This document shows, in pieces, positions 20,670-29,778 of a DNA stretch of 41,567 nt. Position numbers and translations under genes: made by a program. The notes beneath the pieces were generated by a model. It was not told where the DNA came from, searched no databases, and saw only the letters and a list, made by a program, of their open reading frames with translations. This DNA is from Methanobacteriota archaeon (GTDB lineage Archaea; Thermoplasmatota; Poseidoniia; Poseidoniales; Poseidoniaceae). The first letter of the stretch is position 1. Each line of letters opens with the position of its first letter. The stretch lies in contig NZFU01000021.1 of assembly GCA_002689345.1 (NCBI GenBank), positions 1 to 41,567 on the forward strand. The letters run 5' to 3'.

Positions 20670-20855
20670 TCACCTCCAAGGGGAGCGAGCGCTCCTACTA
20701 TGCATCAAAGAAGACATCCCCATATTCATTCTACGATGATCTTGTGCCCAAGCCTCACCCAATTGACGCCCAGCCTGTGCGGGGTCATCCCTGTTTGATG
20801 TCGCTGCTAATACAGCTGCTATTGCAGCCATTCTAAGAGTTTCAATGTCCGCCAT
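20670..20855 (-). CDS. Small acyl-CoA carboxylase accessory subunit candidate (epsilon/OadG-tail-like)
   Basis: MADIETLRMAAIAAVLAATSNRDDPAQAGRQLGEAWAQDHRRM.. sits between carboxyltransferase and BCCP genes, with the 'AAIAAVLA...W' pattern of small biotin-carboxylase-associated subunits. Confidence 0.5.
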   Translation of the reverse strand: MADIETLRMAAIAAVLAATSNRDDPAQAGRQLGEAWAQDHRRMNMGMSSLMHSRSARSPWR

Positions 20856-20864
20856 AAAAATCAC

Positions 20865-22430
20865 TCACAATGGTATGTTTCCGTGCTTTCTTGCCGGTCG
20901 TAATTCCTCTTTGTCAATTAACATTCCAAGAGCCTTACATAATCGTTCACGAGTCTGGTTTGGCTCGATCACGTCATCTAGGTACCCCAAAGCAGCAGCC
21001 TTGTATGGGTTAGCAAATTTCTCTTCGAAATCATCGATTAATCTTCCTCGCTCACCTTCAGGGTCTCTAGCATTCTGCAATCTCCTACGATGAATAATTT
21101 GTACTGCACCTTCAGCACCCATAACTGCCAATTCTGCACTAGGCCATGCGACATTGTAATCTCCTCGAATGTGTTTTGAGGACATTACATCATAGGCTCC
21201 TCCATACGCTTTTCTCAAGATTACAGTCAACTTTGGAACGGTTGCTTCAGCATAAGCGTAGAGCAATTTAGCACCATGTCGAATTATTCCACCCCATTCT
21301 TGATTAGTTCCTGGCAAGAACCCAGGTACATCTTCTAAGGTGATAATTGGAATATTGAAGGCGTCACAGAATCGTACAAATCTGGCGGCTTTATCACTAG
21401 CATCGATATCTAAGCATCCTGCTAGCATCTTTGGTTGGTTGGCAACAATCCCAACGGTTGAACCGTTTAGGTGTCCAAATCCAACAACAATGTTACCTGC
21501 CCAGTTCTCTTGAACCTCCAAGAATCCACCATCGTCAAGGATTTCTGTAATTACATCCTTGACATCATATGGCTTGGTGGCATCTTCTGGTACAATGGAA
21601 TCTAATTTCTCACAAATCCTATTGGCAGGGTCACTGGTTTTCTTAATCGGAGGTTTTTCCATATTGTTTGAAGGTAATAAGTCAACCAAGTCTCTTGCAA
21701 GATCAATTGCGCTTTGGTCATCTTCTGCGGTAAAGTGAGATACTCCTGACTTGCTACCATGCGTACCTGCGCCTCCTAAATCTTCGAATGACACTTCTTC
21801 ATTGGTAACCGTCTTGATAACTTCAGGTCCTGTGATGAACATATGTGCGGTCTTATCGACCATTATTACGAAATCAGTGATTGCAGGAGAATAAACTGCT
21901 CCACCAGCACATGGACCCATAATTACACTGATTTGAGGAACTACTCCACTCGCTCTGACATTTCTAAAGAAAATCTCAGCATAAGAACCTAAACTGGCAA
22001 CTCCTTCTTGGATTCTAGCGCCGCCGCTATCGTTGAGGCCAATAACGGGTCTTCCTGTTTTGAGGGCCATATCCAATACTTTGCAAATTTTTAGGCCATG
22101 CATTTCTCCAAGGCTACCCCCATAGACGGTGAAATCTTGAGCGAATGCAAAAATCTCTCTCCCATTTACAGTTCCATGCCCAGTAACAACGCCATCTCCC
22201 GGGATTACGTTCTTGTCCATGTCGAAATCTCTACAACGATGTTCTACCAAAGCATCAATTTCTTGAAACGATCCTTCATCAAGTAACATTTCAAGGCGTT
22301 CACGTGCAGTCATTTTGCCCTTATTATGCTGGGCATCAACCCTTGCTTGGCCGCCACCTGCTTCGACACGAGCTTTCCGTGCGCGCAGGTCCCGTAGTCT
22401 CTCGTCGGTACCCATCATGCCTTTCGCCAA
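20865..22430 (-). CDS. pccB: Acyl-CoA (propionyl-CoA) carboxylase carboxyltransferase subunit
   Basis: [124 protein letters not shown]. Start may be ATG 22418 or 22415. Confidence 0.95.
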   Translation of the reverse strand: MAKGMMGTDERLRDLRARKARVEAGGGQARVDAQHNKGKMTARERLEMLLDEGSFQEIDALVEHRCRDFDMDKNVIPGDGVVTGHGTVNGREIFAFAQDFTVYGGSLGEMHGLKICKVLDMALKTGRPVIGLNDSGGARIQEGVASLGSYAEIFFRNVRASGVVPQISVIMGPCAGGAVYSPAITDFVIMVDKTAHMFITGPEVIKTVTNEEVSFEDLGGAGTHGSKSGVSHFTAEDDQSAIDLARDLVDLLPSNNMEKPPIKKTSDPANRICEKLDSIVPEDATKPYDVKDVITEILDDGGFLEVQENWAGNIVVGFGHLNGSTVGIVANQPKMLAGCLDIDASDKAARFVRFCDAFNIPIITLEDVPGFLPGTNQEWGGIIRHGAKLLYAYAEATVPKLTVILRKAYGGAYDVMSSKHIRGDYNVAWPSAELAVMGAEGAVQIIHRRRLQNARDPEGERGRLIDDFEEKFANPYKAAALGYLDDVIEPNQTRERLCKALGMLIDKEELRPARKHGNIPL

Positions 22431-22518
22431 ACCGAGACAGTGTTAGCCCCTCCTTATTGCTTGTGTGAGCATTTCTACACCGCAACCGCTTCATAGACGC
22501 CCCTACACACAGCCGTTT

Positions 22519-22956
22519 ATGGGAGCGCGTCAACGCATTGTAATAGCCAAACCGGGCCTTGATGGTCATGACCGTGGCGCAAAGGTGGTTGCCCGAGCAC
22601 TGCGCGACGGTGGCCACGAAGTAATCTATACTGGATTGAGGCGAACACCCGACCAAATAGTGCGTACAGTAATGGATGAAGATGCACGTTTTGTCGGTCT
22701 CTCTTCATTATCGGGGGCACACAGTCATTTATTTCCCAAAATTTGCAATCTTCTTAGAGAATCTGGATTGAATGATGTAATTGTTTTCGGTGGGGGAATA
22801 ATTCCTGAATCTGACCGAGCAGTCCTATTCGATGCAGGAGTTAGAGCAATATTTGGGCCTGGTACTCCATCTGCTGAAATTCTTGAATTTGTTGATTTTG
22901 CATCAACTAAAGACTGCGGAGTCGGTTCTAAGGATGATTGGCATTGGGGTGATTGA
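22519..22956 (+). CDS. Methylmalonyl-CoA mutase small/C-terminal B12-binding subunit
   Basis: RIVIAKPGLDGHDRGAKVVARALRDGGHEVIYTGLRRTPDQIV with the DxHxxG cobalamin motif. ATG 22519 chosen over the track's 22465 start. Confidence 0.95.
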   Translation: MGARQRIVIAKPGLDGHDRGAKVVARALRDGGHEVIYTGLRRTPDQIVRTVMDEDARFVGLSSLSGAHSHLFPKICNLLRESGLNDVIVFGGGIIPESDRAVLFDAGVRAIFGPGTPSAEILEFVDFASTKDCGVGSKDDWHWGD

Positions 22957-23778
22957 TTGGACCGCAGAATACTCGCCAAGCAGTTATCTGCAATAGAAAA
23001 TGGTGAGATGAAGGTACCTGATTCCTCAGGTAATATCATCGCGATTACCGGACCTCCCGGGATTGGAAAATCATGTCTTGTCGATGGATTATTGCAACGA
23101 TTAACTCCAGCTCTTAAGGTGGCAGTCTTGGCCGTAGACCCTACCTCTCCACTGAGTGGAGGGGCATTGCTGGGAGATAGAATTAGACTAAGTGTTCTCG
23201 ATGACAAGACAAAGTCCGATTCGATATATGTCCGTAGTGTGGCAACCAGATCATCAAGCGGCTCAATGCCTTCTATAGTTCAAGGCCTTGCAAGTCATTT
23301 ATTGGCAAACGCTTTCGATATGGTGTTAATTGAAACAGTTGGTGCTGGGCAATCTGAAATGCGTTGTGCAGCAGTTGCTAATCGGATCATTGTAGTCGAA
23401 GGTCCAGCAAGAGGCGATTCAGTACAAGCCGAAAAAGCAGGATTATTGGAATTGGCAGATCTAATCGTAGTCAATAAAGCCGACCTTGAAGGTGCAGATA
23501 GGGTGATTAATGATCTGACTATTTCATTGACAATTAATGAAGACGCTCCACCAATTGTCAAAACAAGTGCGATAACCGGCGAGGGTTTGGACGAATTAGC
23601 AGAGAAGGTAACTAATCTTGAAGAGAGAACCTCTTCTCGAAGAGCGAGATGCCGTCAAAAACTTTTGATGGCGCATGAGAATATTCTAATCGAAAACCCA
23701 CTCTTCGAAGGCATTCTTGACCGCATGTCTCAAGAAGGGTTGGAACTCGTGGACGCATTGAGGGAACTCAGTGAGTGA
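22957..23778 (+). CDS. meaB: MeaB/ArgK-type methylmalonyl-CoA mutase-associated GTPase
   Basis: GPPGIGKSCLVDGLLQRL, VDPTSPLSGGALLGDRIRL, VLIETVGAGQSE, VNKADLEGAD. TTG start directly after the mutase stop. Confidence 0.94.
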   Translation: MDRRILAKQLSAIENGEMKVPDSSGNIIAITGPPGIGKSCLVDGLLQRLTPALKVAVLAVDPTSPLSGGALLGDRIRLSVLDDKTKSDSIYVRSVATRSSSGSMPSIVQGLASHLLANAFDMVLIETVGAGQSEMRCAAVANRIIVVEGPARGDSVQAEKAGLLELADLIVVNKADLEGADRVINDLTISLTINEDAPPIVKTSAITGEGLDELAEKVTNLEERTSSRRARCRQKLLMAHENILIENPLFEGILDRMSQEGLELVDALRELSE

Positions 23779-24388
23779 ACAAGTAGAATTAACCGACCCT
23801 GTAGACCATTCAGTTGGTGGGATGTATGGCCATTTGTTTAGGAGAGGCTTCCATATTGGTATGTCCATCATACCTTTGATCTATTATGAATATGGAGAAA
23901 AATTGTCTACTATGGTCTCGATTACTGAATTGCAATTAGTTTCTGCTTTGACCATTACAATAGTACTGGCGGAAGGAATTCGTTTGAAGTTAGGAGTAAC
24001 TATTTTCGGCCAACGCGACTATGAGTCTAAACAAGTAAGTGCACTTGCTTGGGGTGGTTTCGCAGTGGGCCTGACATTCCTAACATTATCGGAATATCCC
24101 GAATTAGTTTGGCCACTAATACTTTCACTATCCCTCGGCGACCCATTTTTAGGTGAAATTAGAAGGAAAGGGTTAGATGCAAAATCAGTATTCATATACG
24201 GTTCGATATTTGTTGGATTAATTTGGGTCGCCACTTGGCATTTCTTCGATACTCCAATTTGGATGGCTATTTTGATGGCGCCAATATGTGTTGCAGCAGA
24301 GTGGCCAAGATTGAGATGGATAGATGATAATGCAACTATGTTGCTGATTCCACTATCTGTCATAATTATGCTAGTACCTTGGTTGTAA
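23771..24388 (+). CDS. Polytopic membrane protein, dolichol kinase / CTP-transferase-like
   Basis: LFRRGFHIGMSIIPLIYYEYG start plus SLSLGDPFLGEIRRKG resemble the dolichol kinase family; multiple TM helices; overlaps meaB by 8 bp. Confidence 0.55.
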   Translation: MSEQVELTDPVDHSVGGMYGHLFRRGFHIGMSIIPLIYYEYGEKLSTMVSITELQLVSALTITIVLAEGIRLKLGVTIFGQRDYESKQVSALAWGGFAVGLTFLTLSEYPELVWPLILSLSLGDPFLGEIRRKGLDAKSVFIYGSIFVGLIWVATWHFFDTPIWMAILMAPICVAAEWPRLRWIDDNATMLLIPLSVIIMLVPWL

Positions 24389-24440
24389 GACCATTATGTT
24401 GAAATGGCTCCTAGTCCCGCCATTGGATAGGTGAGACGCC

Positions 24441-24551
24441 ATGAGTGACGATGTGCCATCCAAGGACCCAGCTCAAAGTACCTATCTAATTACATTCTTG
24501 TTATCCTTCGTAATTCTAATGGTTACGATGTTTGTTTACCCTCTTTGGTGA
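24441..24551 (+). CDS. Unannotated 36-aa single-TM small protein MSDDVPSKDPAQSTYLITFLLSFVILMVTMFVYPLW
   Basis: Read by hand: GGTGAG SD-like element, ATG 24441, one hydrophobic helix, TGA at 24549-24551. Below the track's size cutoff. Confidence 0.6.
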   Translation: MSDDVPSKDPAQSTYLITFLLSFVILMVTMFVYPLW

Positions 24552-24597
24552 AAAAAACAAAGCAAGGTCTCTTGAATGACCTCCTTAACCCCGTGCT

Positions 24598-26310
24598 ATG
24601 TGTGGTATAGGTGGTATGCTTGGTCAACCTGACCAAACTGTCCTTTCACGCATGATTAAACTGATGCATCACAGAGGTCCAGATGGAAATGGGGTTTTCA
24701 ATGATGATAATTGTGGATTAGCTCATACACGTTTGGCTATTTTGGATATCGTGGGCTCACCTCAACCCCTTCATGGCCCAGGGAAAGTAGCGGTTGTCAA
24801 TGGTGAGTTATACAATCATCTTGATTTGAAAGACAATATGTACAATTATACCACTCAAGGGGACAGCGAAGTAGTTTTATCATTGCATGACGGTAAAGGT
24901 TCTGCATCTGATCACGCAAAGTGGATCTCAAAATTAGATGGCATGTTTGCATTTGCTATTTGGTCGAATGGACAACTAATTCTTGCCCGTGACGCTATGG
25001 GAATCAAACCATTGATGAGAACAATTGTTGGCAATTCATTGCTGTTTGCTTCAGAGGCAAAAGCGCTTAGAGCTCATGAAGAATATATTCCAGTTATTGA
25101 TAATTTGGCTATGAAGGCCAGAATCGCTTGGGAATATCCTTTGGATGGAACAACGTTATTCCAGGATGTTCATCAAGTACGCCCTGGTACAGTTGAAGTT
25201 TGGGAATTAGTAGATGGCAAACCAATGATGACTAGCGTTTCTAGATTTGAAATTCAAAATGTAGAGCCTGCACTAAATTGGAATGACCCAAAGGGTTTGC
25301 TGGAGAGTTTTACACTCAGCGTTAGTGATAGATTGATGGCAGATGTACCTGTGGGAATTGTACTTTCAGGTGGACTTGATTCAAGTTTGGTTTGTGCTGT
25401 TGCTAGAGAGGCGGCCCAGATTGCAGAACAACCAGTACCTGCTTGTTGGACTGTCGCAGAAAGTGAAGATAATCCTGATTGGTTGGCCGCTGAAAATGTT
25501 GCTTCAAGCCTCGATTTGAAGCATCATCAACATATTCTAGAGGCAGATACTTTCCATTCTAAATTACCTGATTTGGCCTGGCATGGTGAAGATTTAGATG
25601 TAACAGTTCTATTCTTCCAACCATTGTTTGAGAAAATGTCACAATCGGTTACAGTAGGTCTTTGTGGCCAAGGTGCAGACGAATTACATGCAGGTTATCC
25701 TAGGTACAGAGATTTGCCTAAACATAGTCAAATAATTAGTGAAAGGTTGAGTGAATTAGATTGTGATTTGAATAACCTTCAGGGTGAAAGTTGGTGGTCT
25801 AATAGCCATTCACCTGATTTACACACAAAATCACTCACTGATTTTTTGCAATTCGAATTAGACCATGGTCAATTATCTAATTTCCAACTCAGATTAGTCG
25901 ATAGGCATTCAATGGCACATGGGCTGGAAGTAAGAGTTCCATTTTTGGGAAGTAGGCATCGTAAAGCTTCCAATAAGTTGCCTATGGATTGGCGACTACC
26001 AGATTCAGGTGAAGAAAAAGCCGCTTTGCGTGCAGCGGCTCAACTTACCTCTTTGCCAAAGGAGATAGTTAGTCGGCCAAAATTACCTGCTGGGAGGGCG
26101 ACATCTCCTAAAATGATAGATTCATTATTGGAAGAATTAAGTCCATATGTAGAAAAAATTGCAAATCGTCATCTCGGATTGGAACGCGCATTGATTAAGC
26201 AACCAGAAATCGCCATCGGTATGGGACTGTTTGAAGCAATGCACATTTTGGATGCAGGAAGAAGTAAGCGTGCTGGAACAGTAGTTGATATGTTGGAGGA
26301 ATTAGATTGA
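24598..26310 (+). CDS. asnB: Glutamine-hydrolysing asparagine synthetase family protein
   Basis: N-terminal MCGIGGMLGQ..MHHRGPDGNGVF glutaminase and LSGGLDSSLVCAVARE ATP-PPi motif. Confidence 0.92.
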   Translation: MCGIGGMLGQPDQTVLSRMIKLMHHRGPDGNGVFNDDNCGLAHTRLAILDIVGSPQPLHGPGKVAVVNGELYNHLDLKDNMYNYTTQGDSEVVLSLHDGKGSASDHAKWISKLDGMFAFAIWSNGQLILARDAMGIKPLMRTIVGNSLLFASEAKALRAHEEYIPVIDNLAMKARIAWEYPLDGTTLFQDVHQVRPGTVEVWELVDGKPMMTSVSRFEIQNVEPALNWNDPKGLLESFTLSVSDRLMADVPVGIVLSGGLDSSLVCAVAREAAQIAEQPVPACWTVAESEDNPDWLAAENVASSLDLKHHQHILEADTFHSKLPDLAWHGEDLDVTVLFFQPLFEKMSQSVTVGLCGQGADELHAGYPRYRDLPKHSQIISERLSELDCDLNNLQGESWWSNSHSPDLHTKSLTDFLQFELDHGQLSNFQLRLVDRHSMAHGLEVRVPFLGSRHRKASNKLPMDWRLPDSGEEKAALRAAAQLTSLPKEIVSRPKLPAGRATSPKMIDSLLEELSPYVEKIANRHLGLERALIKQPEIAIGMGLFEAMHILDAGRSKRAGTVVDMLEELD

Positions 26311-27521
26311 GTTCCTTCTTACACGACTTAAGTGACCGTCTCGAAAGTAAGAGAGGCGAAATTTCTGAATGGATGAGTAAAAGGCGTGCCGAAGTTCCAA
26401 TTCCAATCTATGGTAGTGTGGATATTAGAGATAGCGGGTGGAAAATAGCAGTAGTAGATGCTAATCATTTCCCAGCAGGATTCAATAATGTCTCAAAAAG
26501 TGATGAATCAACTCTGTCTTCATTATTGAAAGATCATATTTTACGTCAAAATCCTGATTGCAAGTGGGTTCATTTGTATCCTGAATCACATACTAGGAAT
26601 CCTGGTTACGTTGAAAATGTTGCAACAATAAAACGATTAATCATCGCAGCAGGTTTCACCTGTACAGTTGGCTCACCTGAATTAGATGGTCATGGCTCCC
26701 TCGATGGAATTTCAGGACCCCTAGTTTTAGATGGTGTAGTTTTAGAAGGAGAATCGTTGTTGATTAATGGTGATAGTCCTGATTTAATTATGCTAAATAA
26801 TGATTTGACAGAGGGGTCAATTCCTGGATTAAACACTAGTAATGTATCTCCTCCTCCTCACATGGGTTGGCATAGGCGTAGAAAATCTGAACATTATGCC
26901 TGTCTACAAGAATATGTTGACCAGATAGCACAGATGCTTGATATTGATTCATGGCATCTCTTAACAGATTGGTTTGTCAGTGAAGATAAATGTCTAGAAA
27001 AAGAAACATGTCGTCAAATTTTAGCATCAGAAGTAGATGAGTTCTTGGCTAAAATTTCAGTCAGATATCAATCGTTAGGCATTGATAGAGAGCCAGTGGC
27101 ATTTATCAAAAACGATAGAGGAACATACGGTTTAGGAATAATGGCTGTTAGGAGTGGGGAAGAACTGCTAAATTTATCAAATCGTAAATTTAAGAGATTA
27201 ATGTATTCGAAAGGTGGCGTTGATGTTGAGAATTTCTTGATCCAAGAAGGAATCCCTACCGGTATCAAAACATCAGATGATTCACCAGTTGAGCCTGTTG
27301 TGTATCTAGTAGATGGTGAGGCAGCATCCTGGTTTTATCGAATAAATTCCAAGAAAGGTGAAATGGAAAATTTGAATTCACCTTCCGCTCAATTCCTTCC
27401 CTACAGTGAAGTTGGGAGTAAGTATGGCGAGCATGCTCATGGGTGGCATGCTTTAGTAGCCGAATTATCTATGCTCGCTATGGGTAAAGAGTCGATGAAA
27501 CAAATGGAGGCTAATAATTGA
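26307..27521 (+). CDS. gshA: Glutamate-cysteine ligase of the proteobacterial GshA (PF08886-like) ATP-grasp-type family
   Basis: IPIYGSVDIRDSGWKIAVVDANHFPAGFNNVSK and FIKNDRGTYGLGIMAVRSGEELLNL..LIQEGIPT match my memory of this family. TTGA overlap with asnB. Confidence 0.78.
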   Translation: MSSFLHDLSDRLESKRGEISEWMSKRRAEVPIPIYGSVDIRDSGWKIAVVDANHFPAGFNNVSKSDESTLSSLLKDHILRQNPDCKWVHLYPESHTRNPGYVENVATIKRLIIAAGFTCTVGSPELDGHGSLDGISGPLVLDGVVLEGESLLINGDSPDLIMLNNDLTEGSIPGLNTSNVSPPPHMGWHRRRKSEHYACLQEYVDQIAQMLDIDSWHLLTDWFVSEDKCLEKETCRQILASEVDEFLAKISVRYQSLGIDREPVAFIKNDRGTYGLGIMAVRSGEELLNLSNRKFKRLMYSKGGVDVENFLIQEGIPTGIKTSDDSPVEPVVYLVDGEAASWFYRINSKKGEMENLNSPSAQFLPYSEVGSKYGEHAHGWHALVAELSMLAMGKESMKQMEANN

Positions 27522-28501
27522 GAATTCATTGTTTAGGAGGCGGTTTGGTCGGGCTCTTTGTCACTCAGCGTCTGGTTAATTCAGGATTTGAGGTACACCT
27601 CTATGATATTGTTAATCGTGATACTGATGCCATATTCCATCATGGAGATGCTTTAGGTTTCAGCCATGATGAAGCTCAGTTAATCATCAACATGTTACCT
27701 GGTTCTCTTGGAAGTAAAGCGACTGAAATGCTAAAGGATTCAGGACAAAGAATTGTTGATTTATCATTTAGTGAAGAAACGCCAGACCGTTTACAAAATG
27801 TAAACAGTTCAATTTTGTGGGACGTAGGAATAGCCCCTGGTTTGTCGAATATGTTGGTTGCGATGGCACTTCGAGAATTTGGCAGTCTAGATAGTGTCAG
27901 CATCAAGGTTGGAGGTAATCCTCAGCAACCCGATGGCAATTGGTCATACATGGCCCCATTCTCACCACATGATGTGATTGCAGAATATACTCGCCCAGCA
28001 AGAGTGATACAGAATGGAAAGCAAGTCGAAGTTGCTGCAATGACGGAATTACATTCTATCGATGCGAATGGCCGGAATATGGAAGCATTCTTGACCGATG
28101 GTCTTCGCTCTTTGCTCAATCTACCTGCGAAGAAAATGGGAGAGTACACCGTTAGATGGCCCGGACACATACAGAAGTATCAGCAAACAGATTTGACTCC
28201 TGACCAGTTAGTTGAGGCATGGAGATTGGATTCAAGTAAGAAGGAATTCACATGGATGGAAGTTCATATCACTTCAGGGAGTGAACAACGTAAGTGGATT
28301 ATTGAAGATGGTGGGATGAATGGTGATTCTAGTATGGCTAGAACTACAGGTCTGGTTACATCTTGTTGTGCAATAGCTTGGGCTGAGCATCCAGACCTAC
28401 TATCACCTGGTGTTCACGCACCTGAAGATTTACCCGATGATGTGATACAATCAATCATCGAAGTGATGCGCTCAGAAGGAGTCTCTATCGTTCTACAGTG
28501 A
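27518..28501 (+). CDS. Saccharopine dehydrogenase-like NAD(P)-binding oxidoreductase
   Basis: MRIHCLGGGLVGLFVTQRLVNSGFEVHLYD Rossmann start; WDVGIAPGLSNMLVAMAL and GHIQKYQQ are typical of the Lys9 / lysine-dehydrogenase-like group. TTGA overlap. Confidence 0.78.
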   Translation: MRIHCLGGGLVGLFVTQRLVNSGFEVHLYDIVNRDTDAIFHHGDALGFSHDEAQLIINMLPGSLGSKATEMLKDSGQRIVDLSFSEETPDRLQNVNSSILWDVGIAPGLSNMLVAMALREFGSLDSVSIKVGGNPQQPDGNWSYMAPFSPHDVIAEYTRPARVIQNGKQVEVAAMTELHSIDANGRNMEAFLTDGLRSLLNLPAKKMGEYTVRWPGHIQKYQQTDLTPDQLVEAWRLDSSKKEFTWMEVHITSGSEQRKWIIEDGGMNGDSSMARTTGLVTSCCAIAWAEHPDLLSPGVHAPEDLPDDVIQSIIEVMRSEGVSIVLQ

Positions 28502-28516
28502 TTCGGAGTTTTCCAT

Positions 28517-29164
28517 ATGAAAAGAGTTGCAATTTATGCATTGACAATAGCAATAGGGCTATTCGTAAGTGCAGAATATGGTGAATGGCCGGTAAATATC
28601 TGGTGCATTTCACTTTTCATGGCCCTATACATCAGGGCGGAAAGGAAAGAAAGAATCGAGATGATTACAGTATTAGCATTTGCAACTCCAATGGAGTTGT
28701 TTTTCAGTGAAGTATGGTTAATTTACGAATATCAGCGTGACCTAATGCCATTGTTTGTACCAGTTGGACATTGGTTTTTATTCGATGCAGGGCGAAGAAT
28801 ATCACAGTATTTGCCTGTCAAAAAAGCGATGTATTCCCTGATTCCCTTCATACCATTAGTGATCTATGGTGTTTGGACAGGGGGAGATACCTCTGGCCTA
28901 ATCTTGTTATTATTGGTACTTGGATTTACCAAATGGGGCCCACAGCCCGCACTATACGCCACGATGGCATGGGTGGCATTGTTAATGGAATTGTGGGGCA
29001 CATATTTGGCAAACTGGACATGGGCAAATGAAGTGCCATGGACTGGATTAACCGCTTGGAATCCCCCATTATTAGTTGGGGCATTTTACTGTCTTGGAGA
29101 TTTATTGGTTAACCTATCAGTCGCGAGGTTTGAAGGTGAGCACCCCTTGGAGGAGTCTGAATGA
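28517..29164 (+). CDS. Polytopic membrane protein, unknown
   Basis: 215 aa, about 6-7 hydrophobic helices. No family recognised. Confidence 0.6.
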   Translation: MKRVAIYALTIAIGLFVSAEYGEWPVNIWCISLFMALYIRAERKERIEMITVLAFATPMELFFSEVWLIYEYQRDLMPLFVPVGHWFLFDAGRRISQYLPVKKAMYSLIPFIPLVIYGVWTGGDTSGLILLLLVLGFTKWGPQPALYATMAWVALLMELWGTYLANWTWANEVPWTGLTAWNPPLLVGAFYCLGDLLVNLSVARFEGEHPLEESE

Positions 29165-29493
29165 CATCCTCTGAGGATTTGGCAAAGCGTCGTGCAGCGG
29201 AGGCTGAACGAATTGCAATTTCTCTGGCTAGGCAGAAAGGAGAGCGTCGTTCTTCGATTAAAGGTGGAGAAGGAACCGTTGCTTGGGTAACCGAGAAATT
29301 GTGTATTGGTTGTGACCAATGTACAATCGTGTGCGATGATGATGCCATTGAATTATATTTCAAAGATATGCAATCCCCTCTTTTAGAGGTTCCAAGTAAC
29401 AGAAAAGCGAAAATCATTCGCGATGCATGTACTGGTTGTAGATTATGTGTGCTAGCATGCCCTACTGATGCGATTACAATGATAGATAGGTGA
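29161..29493 (+). CDS. Dicluster 4Fe-4S ferredoxin-like protein
   Basis: CIGCDQCTIVCDDDAI and CTGCRLCVLACPTDAI; ATGA overlap with upstream gene. Confidence 0.88.
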   Translation: MTSSEDLAKRRAAEAERIAISLARQKGERRSSIKGGEGTVAWVTEKLCIGCDQCTIVCDDDAIELYFKDMQSPLLEVPSNRKAKIIRDACTGCRLCVLACPTDAITMIDR

Positions 29494-29774
29494 TTTATTT
29501 GTCCAAACAACCAGAACACGAAGGAGCACAGAGATTTGGTGGAGAGTTTGGCCCAGCACGTGGCCCTAATACAACAGGAGTTTCTCTTTCGACATTCAAG
29601 ATGCTGGTTTGGGTATCTAATATCGGAGGTCTTCTACTTGTTGTATTTGCCTTGGAATTTTTGTTTGTCGAGCAAAAATTCGGCCTGGGCTTAGGTTTCC
29701 TAATAGCTGGAGTTTTAGTTGCAATGTTCCCCTCTAATTATGAAATTAGAGGAATGGACGAAGATGAATCTTGA
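29490..29774 (+). CDS. Small 2-TM membrane protein
   Basis: 94-aa ORF with GTGA overlap to the ferredoxin gene and two hydrophobic helices. Confidence 0.6.
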   Translation: MIYLSKQPEHEGAQRFGGEFGPARGPNTTGVSLSTFKMLVWVSNIGGLLLVVFALEFLFVEQKFGLGLGFLIAGVLVAMFPSNYEIRGMDEDES

Positions 29775-29778
29775 ATCC

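Noticed and set aside
22725-23207. 160-aa minus-strand ORF spanning mutase subunit and meaB
   Set aside because: Both sense genes are strongly supported by motifs.
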